This document shows, in pieces, positions 11,023-21,593 of a DNA stretch of 64,000 nucleotides. The stretch is from Phaeodactylum tricornutum CCAP 1055/1 (taxonomy: Eukaryota > Bacillariophyta > Bacillariophyceae > Surirellales > Neidiaceae). The stretch lies in contig NC_011684.1 of NCBI RefSeq assembly GCF_000150955.2, positions 310,001 through 374,000 of the forward strand, in the 5' to 3' direction. Numbering within the stretch: position 1 is the stretch's first letter; each line of letters starts with the position of its first letter. The notes below the pieces were generated by a model. That model was not told the origin of the DNA and searched no databases. It saw only the letters and a program-made list of their open reading frames with translations. The position numbers and the translations under genes are program-made.

Positions 11023-14000
11023 ATGTTTGACGGCAACCACAAGTCGCATCGACAAGTGAATTTCGGCAATAGCCGACACAAGAGAGGACGCGGTGATATT
11101 CTTGAGCAATCGCGGCGTCTGCGAGAGGAGCGACAGCGAAAAGCTCTTGAAAATCTGGCATCGCTGCGGCTTCAACGCATTTATCGAGGCCATCGCGATA
11201 GACAAAAGTTGGCCGTGCAGTTGGAACTGGCCTTACATAACGTACATCTGGATGTTGGGGAGTACACCAGACTTCTGAATCTGCGACTGGGACTGGGTTC
11301 AATACGTGGCAGGCATCTGGTGCTGTCATCCTTCGCTGAGAAAATAGATTCGGATCGATGTGGTGAATCGTGTGTTCTTGCGCATCGCATCGTTTTGAGT
11401 TCTCTCCAGGCTGACGAACTACCGGAAGATGTACTAATGAAGATTCTTATGTACTGCCTTAGTGACCCCAACGAATCCCGCTTTTGGCTACAACTTCATG
11501 GTTTAGAAGGACTAATGGCTCTCGTTTCTTGTTGGCGACGTGTGGAAAGCAACGGTTTGTGGGAAGTTTTAAAACGCGCAGCCCCCAAGACAGAACCCGG
11601 CCGCGCCCTCCTTTGCGCCACCCTTTTCTCGTCATCACGGGTTCTTGATAAGGAGGTCGACGTTTATGAGAATTTGTTTTTACCAATGGTATCTGTTTTG
11701 ACTAAAACCGCATCCCATGGAAGCTCTCCTTGCGAAACGGAATTGGTGAAGGCAACTCGACGAATTGTCTCCAATGCTACTTACCGAGTGTTGTGTGCAG
11801 CTATGGCTCTTTTTACAAGTGGTTCGCATCATCCGAGCTCGCTTATTCTGCTCTTAGATCAGACAATCAATTCTGAGCTCTTCGTTTTATCCGGTACGGT
11901 GGTAGCGACAGGAAAGATGCAAATTCAATCGGCAGGAGCTCAACAAATAGATAGGATCGGAAAGCTCACCGACGACGAGCACGATAGTGATAGTGAAATA
12001 GAGGAAACTTCCATAAAATCGCTTTCGTCCACGGGGAGATTGACGAGGCAAGAGCTACAAACTGTACAGTGGATAAGCAGACTTTATCTCGACAGGAGAA
12101 CTACATGGACGAACGACATCCTTTCTCAAAAGATAGATAAGGGCGACGACTATCTCATAAACTTGTCGGAGAAGTTGGGCAACCCTGAATTGTGGCTATT
12201 TTGGGGAAATACTCTTCTGAGCGATATGGGTCACAATTCAGTAGAGCTTCAGTTGACCAGAGAGGCCTACATTCAGATGCTTGCTCGTCTGCTGCAATCT
12301 TGCAACGGGCTTCAACCGCGACAAAGTGCAATGTCGCCTTTCTTCACCAAGCTCGCATTTGCTGAAGGGTTTCTCGCGCATCTCTGGAGCTACGTTTTGG
12401 TACTGATACACAACGACCCAAACAACATCGTCTCCTATACAGCATTTTCTGTCTTTTGCGATATTTTTTCGCATAACCTCATTGCGCTCAAGGATGATCA
12501 ATTTCTGGCGAAGTTCACTACATTGAAAGGATCTCGAGTAATTCTTGTGGAACACGTAATTATTCACTTGCGAAATGCTCTGTACGAAACATACTGGAGC
12601 TTGCCAGTGCGAGCAAATGATATTGTGCTTCTTTTTTCGGGTCTCGTCTTGTCAGGCGAAGATTCGCTACATGCAGCAAGAGCTCGAATGCTTCTGACGG
12701 GAACAAAGCTTTGGAATTCTTTGTATGAGCGCTGGTGCCGCCTCGTGCGTCATTCTCCGTTCTGTGATGAGTCGACGTGGCTGTTTCCAAAAATGACAAC
12801 ACTTTCAGTAGATGGTGCAGTTGTTCCTGAGGGTGCACGCTTACATCGAAATCTTGATAGAGATGGCATGCAGATAGAAGTAGACGACGAAACTTCCGAG
12901 GGAAACTCCATGTCGGCTGCGGAGGAAGAGCACGAGGCGCTAGCTGATGCATTCAGCGAGCCGCGAACTGCCCGTATTCTGACCAGCATTCCTCAGGCAA
13001 TTCCGTTTGATCGTCGCGTGAAGCTTTTTGATGCCTTGCTTCGTTTAGACAAAGATAAGACACAAAACGAGAATGAAGAGAGGCGAGACGCTATAATGGC
13101 CATGACGAACGGAGGTCAGCGTCGGTCTCGAGAGCTGATAGAGATTCGCCGAGATCAACTGTACGACGATTCGATGCACCGTTTGAATCAGCTTGGACCA
13201 AAGCTAAAGAAAAAAGTGCAGGTTGTGTTTTTTAACCAGCATGGGACGCAAGAGTCTGGAATTGACGGCGGTGGCGTGTTTAAGGAGTTTATTGATGATT
13301 TGATCAAGGATGCATTTTCGCCGGCAAACACTAGCACTGCGTCAAACCGCTTATTCATGGTCACTCCACTACAAACTTTGGCAGTGAATTCTGAACTGAA
13401 TCAAAATCTCTCTCTTTTACCTCACTATGAGTTTCTTGGTCGTGTCTTGGGAAAAGCAGTTTATGAATCGATTTTAGTGGAACCGCAGTTCTGCCTGCCA
13501 TTTCTCAACCAATTGGTTGGCAAGTCTAATTCTTTGGAGGACTTGCAAAACTACGATCCTGAGTATTACAAAAACGTGACGAAGCTTTTAAGTTTGAGTC
13601 CTCCGGAAATCGATAGTATGGGCTTGACATTTGAGTTGACGCTTGGAGCGGGGTCGTCTTCTAGAACGGTAGAGCTTCTACCGGGGGGGAAGGATCTGCC
13701 CGTCACTACGCAGAATGCGATCCAGTACGTTCATCTATTGGCGCACCGACGACTCAACATTGAGGGTTCTCGCCAGGTCAAAGCTTTTCTGCGAGGCTTT
13801 CGTGATCTCATCCCAGCGTCCTGGGTCCGCTTGTTCTCTGCTTACGAGTTGCAGAAGCTCGTGAGTGGTGACGATACTATTCGTGGTATCGATGTTGCCT
13901 CGTTGAAAGCGAGTACGCAGTATGCGTCTGGATTCCATCCATCCCAGCCAGCAATTCAATGGTTCTGGGAGATTATAGAGGAGCTTACTCCTGGTCAACA

Positions 14001-14268
14001 GCGCAAATTCCTAAAGTTCATGACGTCATGCTCGCGGCCGCCACTTTTGGGCTTCGAAAGCCTTGTACCCGCGCCTTGCATTCAGCAAATACGACTCCCT
14101 GACGCTCTCTTTTTAGAGGAGGAGGAGGTTTTGGTAAAGAGATCACCCCTTCCAACCTCAAGTACATGCATGAATCTACTCAAGCTACCAAACTATGGGT
14201 CGAAAAAGCTTATGCGCAACAAGCTCACAGCTGCGATTGAATCGGGATCCGGCTTCGAATTGACCTAA
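11023..14268 (+). CDS. UBE3C: HECT-domain E3 ubiquitin ligase, UBE3C/Hul5/UPL7 type
   Basis: 1081 residues in one exon. The ATG at 11023 begins MFDGNHKSHRQVNFG, which lines up with the UBE3C N-terminus, so the open frame upstream is ignored. An IQ-like helix (LRLQRIYRGHRDRQK, about residues 49-63) comes next, then a long helical middle with an acidic patch. The HECT domain fills the last 380 residues: IDGGGVFKEFI, YEFLGRVLGKAVYE, LPVTTQNAIQYVHL-like words and SCSRPPLLGFE. The catalytic cysteine is at about residue 1049 in STCMNLLKLP, 33 residues from the end, as in the family. Proteins of this type bind the proteasome and extend ubiquitin chains on stalled or misfolded substrates. The gene looks complete. 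Confidence 0.94.
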   Translation: MFDGNHKSHRQVNFGNSRHKRGRGDILEQSRRLREERQRKALENLASLRLQRIYRGHRDRQKLAVQLELALHNVHLDVGEYTRLLNLRLGLGSIRGRHLVLSSFAEKIDSDRCGESCVLAHRIVLSSLQADELPEDVLMKILMYCLSDPNESRFWLQLHGLEGLMALVSCWRRVESNGLWEVLKRAAPKTEPGRALLCATLFSSSRVLDKEVDVYENLFLPMVSVLTKTASHGSSPCETELVKATRRIVSNATYRVLCAAMALFTSGSHHPSSLILLLDQTINSELFVLSGTVVATGKMQIQSAGAQQIDRIGKLTDDEHDSDSEIEETSIKSLSSTGRLTRQELQTVQWISRLYLDRRTTWTNDILSQKIDKGDDYLINLSEKLGNPELWLFWGNTLLSDMGHNSVELQLTREAYIQMLARLLQSCNGLQPRQSAMSPFFTKLAFAEGFLAHLWSYVLVLIHNDPNNIVSYTAFSVFCDIFSHNLIALKDDQFLAKFTTLKGSRVILVEHVIIHLRNALYETYWSLPVRANDIVLLFSGLVLSGEDSLHAARARMLLTGTKLWNSLYERWCRLVRHSPFCDESTWLFPKMTTLSVDGAVVPEGARLHRNLDRDGMQIEVDDETSEGNSMSAAEEEHEALADAFSEPRTARILTSIPQAIPFDRRVKLFDALLRLDKDKTQNENEERRDAIMAMTNGGQRRSRELIEIRRDQLYDDSMHRLNQLGPKLKKKVQVVFFNQHGTQESGIDGGGVFKEFIDDLIKDAFSPANTSTASNRLFMVTPLQTLAVNSELNQNLSLLPHYEFLGRVLGKAVYESILVEPQFCLPFLNQLVGKSNSLEDLQNYDPEYYKNVTKLLSLSPPEIDSMGLTFELTLGAGSSSRTVELLPGGKDLPVTTQNAIQYVHLLAHRRLNIEGSRQVKAFLRGFRDLIPASWVRLFSAYELQKLVSGDDTIRGIDVASLKASTQYASGFHPSQPAIQWFWEIIEELTPGQQRKFLKFMTSCSRPPLLGFESLVPAPCIQQIRLPDALFLEEEEVLVKRSPLPTSSTCMNLLKLPNYGSKKLMRNKLTAAIESGSGFELT

Positions 14269-15277
14269 TTTATGCCGATTCTAAGCCAATGGAACATATA
14301 TTATTCTGAATGAAGACCATCATACATCGTCTGTCATTTGTTTTCGCGACAATTTTATTCTGATATGTCCAACAAGAATGACTACACAACTACTTCTTTG
14401 ATCAAACATCGACTTCTACAGAACACAAAGGCGGAAGGTTGTAAGGATTCATAGTCACTGTCAATAGAAATTTGCAAAAATTCCGCTGTCAGCATGGTAT
14501 CTCGCAAGGCGGGAAAATTCCTCTATCATTAGATAACAGCAAAAGGGCGATTTTGGTTGGATGTGACAGTAGTGTTGACAGTGACACGAATCCGAACGTT
14601 CTCCGCTTCAAAATTGCAAATTCACAGTGAGTGAAACCACTTTTCGGTGCTTGACTGTTAAATGCCTTCGCTGAGGAAGGAGTGGATCAAATATGTCACA
14701 CGCCACACATTTTTCTCTGTTAGCATCCTCAATTTACAGTTAGCAGCTGATTTTGTATTGTCTGTCCATTTACAACGGAAACTCACTTCTATATATAATA
14801 AAATTTGGAGTTGACCTGGTGAAAAATAGCTCTTTCTTGATCCTTTTTTAACCAGTAACATAAACTGCATATGATTTTTAAATGAGTTCATTCATGGAAA
14901 CGTCAAATTATTAAATATAATACCTTCTTTCTGAAATTAAGTTTGTTTTTAATGATTTATTGCCCCCGGCATTATGTTGATTCTGATTGCACCGTCTTTA
15001 AAGAACATTTGCATATAGTTTTTGTCAACCATTGGAAAGTTATAGGTAAATACTGTAAGTGATCGATGAAAGATCGCTTGAAAAATTGTTTGGAGAACCT
15101 GTTGACAGTAAGTAACAACAGAGGTGGCGAATCTGCGCTGAAGAGAATACGTGGTAGAAACACTCATGGTCAGGCAATCCGCTCGCTTGTAATTCCTTCG
15201 CATTGGATTTTCCCAATCTTCTGTCCTCATTTCTTCGCATCAGTCGGAAAATCGACGATACAGATCATAAGAGCGAG
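14269..15277. other. Gene-free spacer, 1.0 kb
   Basis: AT-rich, with no coding character. It contains TTACAGTTA at 14734-14742 and TTGACAGTAAG at about 15102. Likely 3' UTR of the HECT ligase and promoter of the heat-shock factor. Confidence 0.4.
14734..14742 (+). promoter_or_regulatory. TTACAGTTA word (Myb-core-like)
   Basis: Exact copy, 536 bp upstream of the heat-shock factor ATG. Confidence 0.3.
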
Positions 15278-16403
15278 ATGAGCATCACGAATGTTGAAGA
15301 TGATCGAAGCTGGTCGCACGTGAAGCATGATTATGAGGACCGATGCCAAGAAACTGAAGCATATAGCTTAGGCGATGCGCGACGTCACCAGAATCAAGGA
15401 GACTGCCATAATTTCCCAATAACACTTCACTTTATGTTGAGCGACGTTGAAAGAGGTGGATTCTCTGATGTCGTTTCGTGGCAACCACATGGGCGCTGCT
15501 TTGTCATTCATGAAGCAAAGGTATTTGTGTTGCAGATACTTCCGCAGTGGTTCAGACAATCAAAGTTCGCTTCATTCCAGCGACAACTAAATATTTACGG
15601 GTTCAAGCGGCTCACAACTGGTATGTGTTGTCAAGTTTGATTTCTTTTTCTATCGACCACACACTTTTGCTGACTCCAATGTATTCGTCGCAGGTCCTGA
15701 TAGGGGTGGCTACTATCATGAGTTCTTTCTTCGGGGTAAGATTTTCTTGGCTAACCGCATTTTCCGAATGAAAATAAAGGGTACAGGTCCAAGAAAAAAA
15801 AGCTCTCCAGAAGATGAACCAAACTTTTACAGCAAGAAGTATCCTAAGCTACCTGATGATACAAATGCTGATAGAACCAGGAGCATGCAGAGTCGTGGTA
15901 GATCGCATGGTATGCGTCAAATCGACCAATCGTTTCAAGGCAATGATATAGGCATATCCAACCCTCTTGATCATTTCAGGCATATTGCGCAACCTCATTC
16001 GATATCAGTTCTACAAGAAGAAATGCCTCTAACATTTCACCAGGCTCTCCTCCCGTTCTACGCGAGGTCGAATTCGCGATCAACTTCCAGCTGTCAACCT
16101 CCGCTTTCCATTCGCGAGTCGCTTTGTCTAAACTCCACTATGCCAATGCCGAGAGTGTCAAGTCTCGCTTACCTGACTCCACTAGTGAGAGTGTCGTTGG
16201 ATTCGAACGCGCTTTTGGACGAAAGACGACTTCTTGAGTCACATCTTGCTCGCATAGCGCAAGAAGTGCCTCCCGATGAAAACAGAATTGAACACATTGC
16301 AGACTTGTCTCAACAGGAAAGCGTCCTTCCTATTCACTTTCAACTACCGCTCCGCAAATCCTTTCGATCCTTCAATCATCGCTGGAATGACAGCCCCTAT
16401 TAA
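15278..16403 (+). CDS. Heat-shock transcription factor (HSF) DNA-binding protein
   Basis: Two exons, 15278-15620 and 15694-16403, split by a 73-nt intron, giving 350 residues. The HSF DNA-binding domain spans about 46-150: FPITLHFMLSDVE, SWQPHGRCFVIHE, ILPQWFRQSKFASFQRQLN, IYGFKRL, then after the intron GGYYHEFFLRGK and a basic tail. The recognition helix (SFQRQLNIYGF) is intact. The intron lies between the recognition helix and the wing, a usual place for HSF genes. No clear leucine-zipper trimerisation region follows; the C-terminal 200 residues are Ser/Pro-rich. HSFs are the most numerous transcription factors in diatoms, so target genes cannot be inferred. The ATG at 15278 is the first in frame. 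Confidence 0.92.
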
Positions 16404-17297
16404 TTCTAGAGGGTAGCGACCACTGGTGTTTTCGCCATCGCTTACTTCCAACACATCCTATACCCCTGGTATTGACCGTAAGGTCTGTAAGGGCCTTCCG
16501 GTAATTCAAAACCCAGTGGATTATAGACAGAAATCGACTTTCATAGTTGGGGGACGGGGGTTTGACTGGACGGAAAACTGTAGTCCAACATCGGCACGTT
16601 CAATTACAGCGCACGTTCAATTACAGCGCACGTTCAATTACAGCAGTGTTTCTCTCAAAATGGAAAGTCTGGACTGGACCGCTATGGTCAGCCACTTGGT
16701 TGTCTTTGCTTTCGCTTACTTTTGGCTAAGTGAGCCAGTGGATTTAATATTTTACGTACACACGATTATGAGAAGATGCGAAATAGCATCTCAATAGAAA
16801 GCATGTAATTCTGACCATACAAGCCGTCCTTGTAATCAGCCTCGATGTTATTGGAAGTCTCGAAGGACAAGCCATCACCATCACAGTCAGGCGCTAGTTT
16901 TTATGGAACGGAGCATTACGTTGACTCTCTAGATAGTCCATCTCACATCATCACAATTTCTGGCCTGCGTCGGCCTGACCACCAAGCGCGATTAACAGTA
17001 AGGAAACCTGACGTCCGTCCAACTTTGCCTCACAGTTGGCAGCCTGTACCATCACACGAACAAATCTGCTCCCATTTTCTTCCGTGAGTTCTGGGAAAAT
17101 TGAGAGCTTACCATATCGTATTTCCACACTCTTTGACAACAAGTAAAAATATCTGATATCTTTTTTCTTTTGACCTTGTGGGCGGCTTCACGTTTCGTCT
17201 ATAACCTTTCCAAATTCTCATTCCTACAGTCATGACAGCAGGCGCAGCCTTTACTGCTGAGCGAAGCGCACACAGTTAGAAGTACTCAACATCGTGT
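16404..17297. other. Gene-free spacer with a short tandem repeat
   Basis: No convincing gene. Three copies of a 17-bp unit lie at 16594-16644. The small open frames at 16426-16797 and 16845-17087 have no protein features. Confidence 0.4.
16594..16644 (+). repeat. 17-bp unit, three exact tandem copies
   Basis: The unit GCACGTTCAATTACAGC is repeated three times without a mismatch at 16594, 16611 and 16628. It contains AATTACAG, a weak echo of the recurrent TTACAGTTA word. Recent slippage is the simplest origin. Confidence 0.9.
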
Positions 17298-17940
17298 ATG
17301 GTGAACTCTTCGGAGGTTGTCCCATCTTTGGTCGACATCAAGCGAAAATACGCGACGCCAAAGCCAGGAGGAAGCTCCCTCCCATGCGAGAAACGCATGC
17401 GCTTTCCATGTGTACCGCCGTCCTTCACCTCACCAGGGGAGTTTCTATTCGATGATGACAAGCCTTATTTGTGGTGGACCGCGTCCGAACTGAGCGAACT
17501 GCTGTGGATCGGACAGGGCAAGTCACAATGAAGAAATCTTGGCTAGCTATCTGCAGAGTAGTATCGACACCTATCAGCAAGTTCGACTCAGCCAACCAGT
17601 GACCTCACAAGCTCGAAGTCATTTTTTAAACGGTTTGCGTTTGGGAATGAGAGGCTTGGAACGATGGTCTATGACCGTTGGAAAAGCTCAGCAGTACCGC
17701 GCTCGCAGCACTGTTCATTCGGTGGTACTACTGTACCAAGAGTGTTAATCCCCAAGTATTACTATTGACCCTGTAAATCAAGGCGGTGTGCTCACAAAGT
17801 CACTTTGCGATTTCAGCTGTCGCTTGAAAGAACTGTCAAAGCACTATGCTCACTTTTTGGCAAAGATAGATGCTGTGGCTGCGCAGATTATAGAGACAGC
17901 CTTTTGTTTTGAAGAATTGCTCTTGTATATGTCGGTATAA
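17298..17940 (+). pseudogene. Frame-broken member of the 'LWW...RGLE' diatom protein family
   Basis: An ATG at 17298 opens a frame with basic KRMRF, FLFDDDKPYLWWTASELSELL and then a stop at 17529. Coding-quality sequence continues in the +1 frame from about 17503: ILASYLQSSIDTYQQV, then MRGLERW. It splices at 17742-17816 (75 nt, GTGTTA to TTTCAG, phase 2) into RLKELSKHYAHFLAKIDA and a stop at 17940. Element by element this matches the intact gene at 22523-23194, in the same order and spacing (LWW to RGLE is 65 against 68 residues). A 43-nt intron at 17504-17546 would also restore the frame but would delete 14 residues of matching spacing, so a frame break is likelier. Function of the family is unknown. 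Confidence 0.55.
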
Positions 17941-18276
17941 ATGAAATGTGAGTATATGATGATCGGAGACTGATAAGACGCCATTGATGAGATGTGCAGT
18001 CAATGTACATGTAGTTTGAAAGAAAAAGTCAACACGCTATGCATGGTCGTTTCTGAAATATCCTCACCAAGGAAGCGTTTGCCTCACGTTTCGAAAGGTA
18101 AGTGTTTGCATCCTCAAAAATGTTTTGCAGTCCTTGCCATCGGTGGCACACTCAGAGCGCTTGACTACACCTGGTGGTGTTGTAAGGAGTCAATTGTAGA
18201 CATTAAATGTAATTGTCTATAGCGTTTGACGTATATAGAGTGTCTGTTTGGTTTGTGTGATGCACTACCTGCACAT
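17941..18276. other. Spacer after the broken family member
   Basis: Contains a stretch at about 18003-18045 that weakly resembles the start of the preceding last exon (both read tgtagt/tgtcgc-ttgaaagaa then ctatgc), perhaps an old partial duplication. No gene called. Confidence 0.3.
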
Positions 18277-19169
18277 TTAGGAAGAAAGAATTCCCTTGGA
18301 AATGTAGGTAAGCTTGGGAAAGCTTTCTTTCAAGTAGGAGTTTCCCTGCAATTGGATGCGACCCTGATTCGGCCCCTTTCCAGCAGGAGCACCTTCGCCA
18401 TACCCGGCGTACATGCGATCCACGACATCCATACCTTCGATTACTTTGCCAATGGGCGCAAAGCCCTGCTTGTCCAGGAACGTATTGCCCTGTTCACGCG
18501 TGTTGATAAAGATTTGCGTGGTTCGTGAATTTGGACCGGCGGTTGCGAAGACAACTGTTCCGCGTTCGTTCGAGACTCGAACTGGATCATCGGACAGATT
18601 CTTCCCCCGCCATTCTTGCTGAACAGTAGGATTTCCATTGATTCCAAACTGACACACAAATCCTGGTAGAACACGGAAAACCCGACAGTCGTCCCAGAAT
18701 CCGATCGAAGTGAGCTCCTGAACATACACAAAGAAGTATATCGTGAGTAGAAACCCCAAGAGATGGAAAGGAAATATTGAAAGAAATACACAAAACCTAC
18801 CTCGAAACGAGCAACACCCTTGGGGGCCCAATCAGGTTGTAGCTGTATTTTGACGGTTCCAACCTTGCCTATTTCTCCATCAAGATTGTTGAGGGTGAAT
18901 TCCACAATCTTGCCCGCGTTAGTTTCGTCCGCAAAGGCTTCCGGAGAAGAAAGCGTCTTGCTGACAGTGGAAACACCAGCAGTCGTTAGTACCGCCTTGC
19001 GGATCCATCCTAGTACGGACCTGCGCGGTTTGTTCATTCCCAACGCCGTTGAGTAGGAAGAGGCGGTTCTCGAGAGCCGATGGGGTGGACTAGAAAAGCC
19101 GGTAGCGCCGAGTAGAAAGACTCCCACGGCAATGGCAAAGCGTCGCGAATACACAGTTGGTGCGGCCAT
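18277..19169 (-). CDS. Thylakoid-lumen cyclophilin-type peptidyl-prolyl isomerase
   Basis: Two exons (19169-18801, 18717-18277) around an 83-nt intron, phase 0, 269 residues. The leader is tripartite. A signal peptide ends near GATG-F (Phe25), the diatom plastid cleavage context. A transit region follows, then twin Arg at 49-50 (KPRRSVLGW), a hydrophobic run and an AFA-D cleavage site near residue 80. This is what a Tat-dependent lumenal protein should look like. The mature part is a divergent cyclophilin: VKIQLQPDWAPKGVARFE, FRVLPGFVCQFGI, NERGTVVFATAGPNSRTTQIFIN and GFAPIGKVIEGMDVV. The catalytic Arg of FxxPGF-type cyclophilins (FHRxxP) appears replaced by FRV, so activity may be low. Family sure, activity unsure. 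Confidence 0.9.
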
Positions 19170-19468
19170 GGTGCAATCGGATAGTATGAAGCTGCTGTTC
19201 GCTTTTGTTTCGTTAATGAGATCACTTTTTCCGCTCTAGGCTGAACACTGAAGTCAAACTGTAAGTAATGCAAAAGGCCTACGGAAGCAAAGAAGAATTA
19301 GAGGCATTCTCCGCGAGACATGGGTACATAAAATTTGGCTGCGTTTCCGAGGGTCAAGTACGTGCGCCGCCACCACCTGGGACAAGCTGACCTGGAATTG
19401 CTTCCTTCGAATACCTTAAAGTTAGGTATTTAATTATAAGACCACCTTTCGGACTTCATTTTTTGAAA

Positions 19469-19477
19469 TAACTGTAA
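19469..19477 (-). promoter_or_regulatory. TTACAGTTA word (Myb-core-like)
   Basis: Exact copy on the minus strand, 300 bp upstream of the lumenal cyclophilin ATG. First of a pair 57 bp apart. Confidence 0.35.
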
Positions 19478-19525
19478 ATACCAGTGCAATTTTTAAATAA
19501 ATATGTGAGTTTTTTCAAATCTGTC

Positions 19526-19534
19526 TAACTGTAA
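19526..19534 (-). promoter_or_regulatory. TTACAGTTA word (Myb-core-like)
   Basis: Second copy of the pair, 357 bp upstream of the lumenal cyclophilin ATG, same orientation. Confidence 0.35.
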
Positions 19535-19590
19535 AAACAACCCTCTCACGAAGGTACTCAAATTCAGTTTCACTGTCACTACATATAGTA

Positions 19591-19608
19591 CCCCCCCCCC
19601 CCCCCCCC
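19591..19608 (+). repeat. Poly(C) tract, 18 bp
   Basis: Eighteen uninterrupted C after ACATATAGTA. Able in principle to form G-quadruplex on the other strand or i-motif on this one. Exact length may be a sequencing estimate. Confidence 0.9.
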
Positions 19609-20487
19609 ACAATCTATTTCGCTGCGGTAATCCTCAGCAGTGATACTCAGCAGTAATACTACGTTCCCCAATGCCCAAAATCCTGCTGGTAACAAATTCT
19701 TCTATACTCACGCAATGTATTGTTGATACAAAGAGAGAGTAAGATGAATAAAGGGGAAAGCCTCGTGAGGCCCCAATTGTATTGCAATTAATTGGTAACT
19801 CAATAGGTTTGTATTTGACTGAATTTAGAATTGTGAGTAGAGACTAATATGGATGTAATCTTTTTGAGTGCAAACAAATCCCTTGGAGCTCCCTTAGGAG
19901 TCTCAGTAGAATCAGTACTACTCTCCACAGATAGTCACATCACTGGGATAGTAATGTTCTGGTCAATTGTATTCAAGGAGACTGTAGCCTCTGTACTGTC
20001 TTCTATGGGTTGATCCCGCAGAATCCAGATGATTGCAAATGAATGCAGATGAACATGAGACCCTTTGATTGTGCGCAGACTTATCTGCTTCGATTCAATC
20101 CCAGTTTGTAGATGTGGAGAAGGTATTTTCTTTACCTCTCAAGGGACGACCAAAATAGAGAAAATTGCTTATGTAATAATGATTTCTTGGTTGGCAAGAC
20201 ATGTCGTCTTGCGTGTCACAACTGCTGCATCCTTGGATGCACACACGTGTCACTTCGCACTGCCTTCGCAAATGACATATCGGTAATGACCCGAATAACA
20301 TTGCCTCTATCCGCAGCGTCGTACAGACGACGACTGGGACAGTAATAAGGCTGGCAAACATGGCCAATATTCAGAGCTAGGCACTATGCTAGTTGAATGT
20401 TCCAACAACAATAGCTACAACAATTGCTCACCTTTGTGGCAGATTGCAGTATTGCGTGGCTATACTTTATCACTGGAATCACTAGCG

Positions 20488-20496
20488 TAACTGTAA
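20488..20496 (-). promoter_or_regulatory. TTACAGTTA word (Myb-core-like)
   Basis: Exact copy, first of a pair 41 bp apart, about 1.1 kb upstream of the TPR-like gene. Confidence 0.25.
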
Positions 20497-20528
20497 ATTC
20501 AGTGGACCTTTTGAAAACTGGACTGTCC

Positions 20529-20537
20529 TAACTGTAA
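20529..20537 (-). promoter_or_regulatory. TTACAGTTA word (Myb-core-like)
   Basis: Second copy of the pair, same orientation, 1057 bp upstream of the TPR-like gene. Confidence 0.25.
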
Positions 20538-21593
20538 AATGGTTGACTGGCAGTGAGTATGTATGGTGTCTGACTACATCACTTTCTTTCCATTTTCCTT
20601 GCTAGTCCAAACAATGTAGAATTCCCGGTGCGACGCAATTTGAACTAACAGTAAATGCAAGTGATAACAAGACCCGGTCTTCTTGACAGCCACGCAATCT
20701 TGTACACATATCTTGCAGCTTGACTTGCAAGTTCAATTAATGCTATCGTATTGTTCGTAGTTGTCGTGAATTACTTCATGAAGACAGGTATCGGGTAGGG
20801 TCTGTGTTTAAAATATAAAGACTGAAATGCCCCAGATAGAAGGACGAATAGTAGGCCTTCGGATCAAGACTTATTCCGAGGCTGCGAACAGTATCGAAGC
20901 TGGATAGATTTCGACTGGGATAAACGTCAGAAATCGTGCGTATGAAATAATAAGTTGGGGGAAAGAAAATGTACTTGCAAATGACTTTTATGGGTTCAAA
21001 AATAGAGATTCATAAAAAACCACTCCAAACAATCTTATATACGAAGCAATTGGCGTTACATCAGAAATATATTCGACATATCCAACCTTTCCTATCGTAG
21101 CAGAGCATATTAATGTAGTTCACTGTCAGCAATCGAAACAGATGAAACGACTGACAGGACGACTAAAAAATTCAAGTCAAGGTGAAAAATGACCTGAGCG
21201 TTTGTCCAGAATGACGAATCGGGTTTCATTTAATATTTCTGTCCGTTAATTAAATTGTCAGGCTATTCGCCACTTCTGCCCTCAAGTCATATTGGACTGG
21301 TCAAAACGTTTCCCAAGAGATTTGCTTATGAGAAGGCCCAGAGAAGATGACTCGGAGAAAAAGCAACGTTCCATCGAACCCGTATTGGATCGACATGATC
21401 CATTGCCTATTAGTCGGTACCGCAATTTTTGGCCTGCAATCCCGTAATTGAATCAGATCGGATATTTTTCAGCCGATGCAACTTCCTCGGGGTTTTCGTC
21501 TCCGTTGTCCAGCAACAAGATTATCCGGATCTTTTCCTCGATTTTCTAACAACGGTTTCTTCCATAAAACTCATTTTTGACAAACGTGTTGTC

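Larger units (their letters stand above)
19170..21593. other. 2.4-kb gene-poor region
   Basis: The longest stretch without a gene. It carries a run of 18 C at 19591-19608, four exact copies of TTACAGTTA (as TAACTGTAA on this strand) and short broken open frames on both strands, including one at 20095-20367 (minus) with scattered Cys. It might include worn repeat DNA, but no family signature, terminal repeat or enzyme motif can be read, so no element is named. Confidence 0.45.

Noticed and set aside
14658-14891. Small minus-strand frame in AT-rich spacer
   Set aside because: No protein features; such frames arise by chance.
16426-16797. 123-codon frame over the 17-bp repeat
   Set aside because: Its length comes partly from the repeat and it has no motif.
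17504-17546. 43-nt intron that would mend the broken LWW-RGLE copy
   Set aside because: It is shorter than any other intron here and would delete residues whose spacing matches the paralogue.
17990-18222. Cys-rich 76-codon frame
   Set aside because: Probably a worn duplicate of the preceding exon or chance; no intact domain.
19739-20400. Possible old mobile-element remnant in the gene-poor block
   Set aside because: Some minus-strand stretches look open, but there is no terminal repeat, no enzyme motif and no identifiable family, so no element is named.
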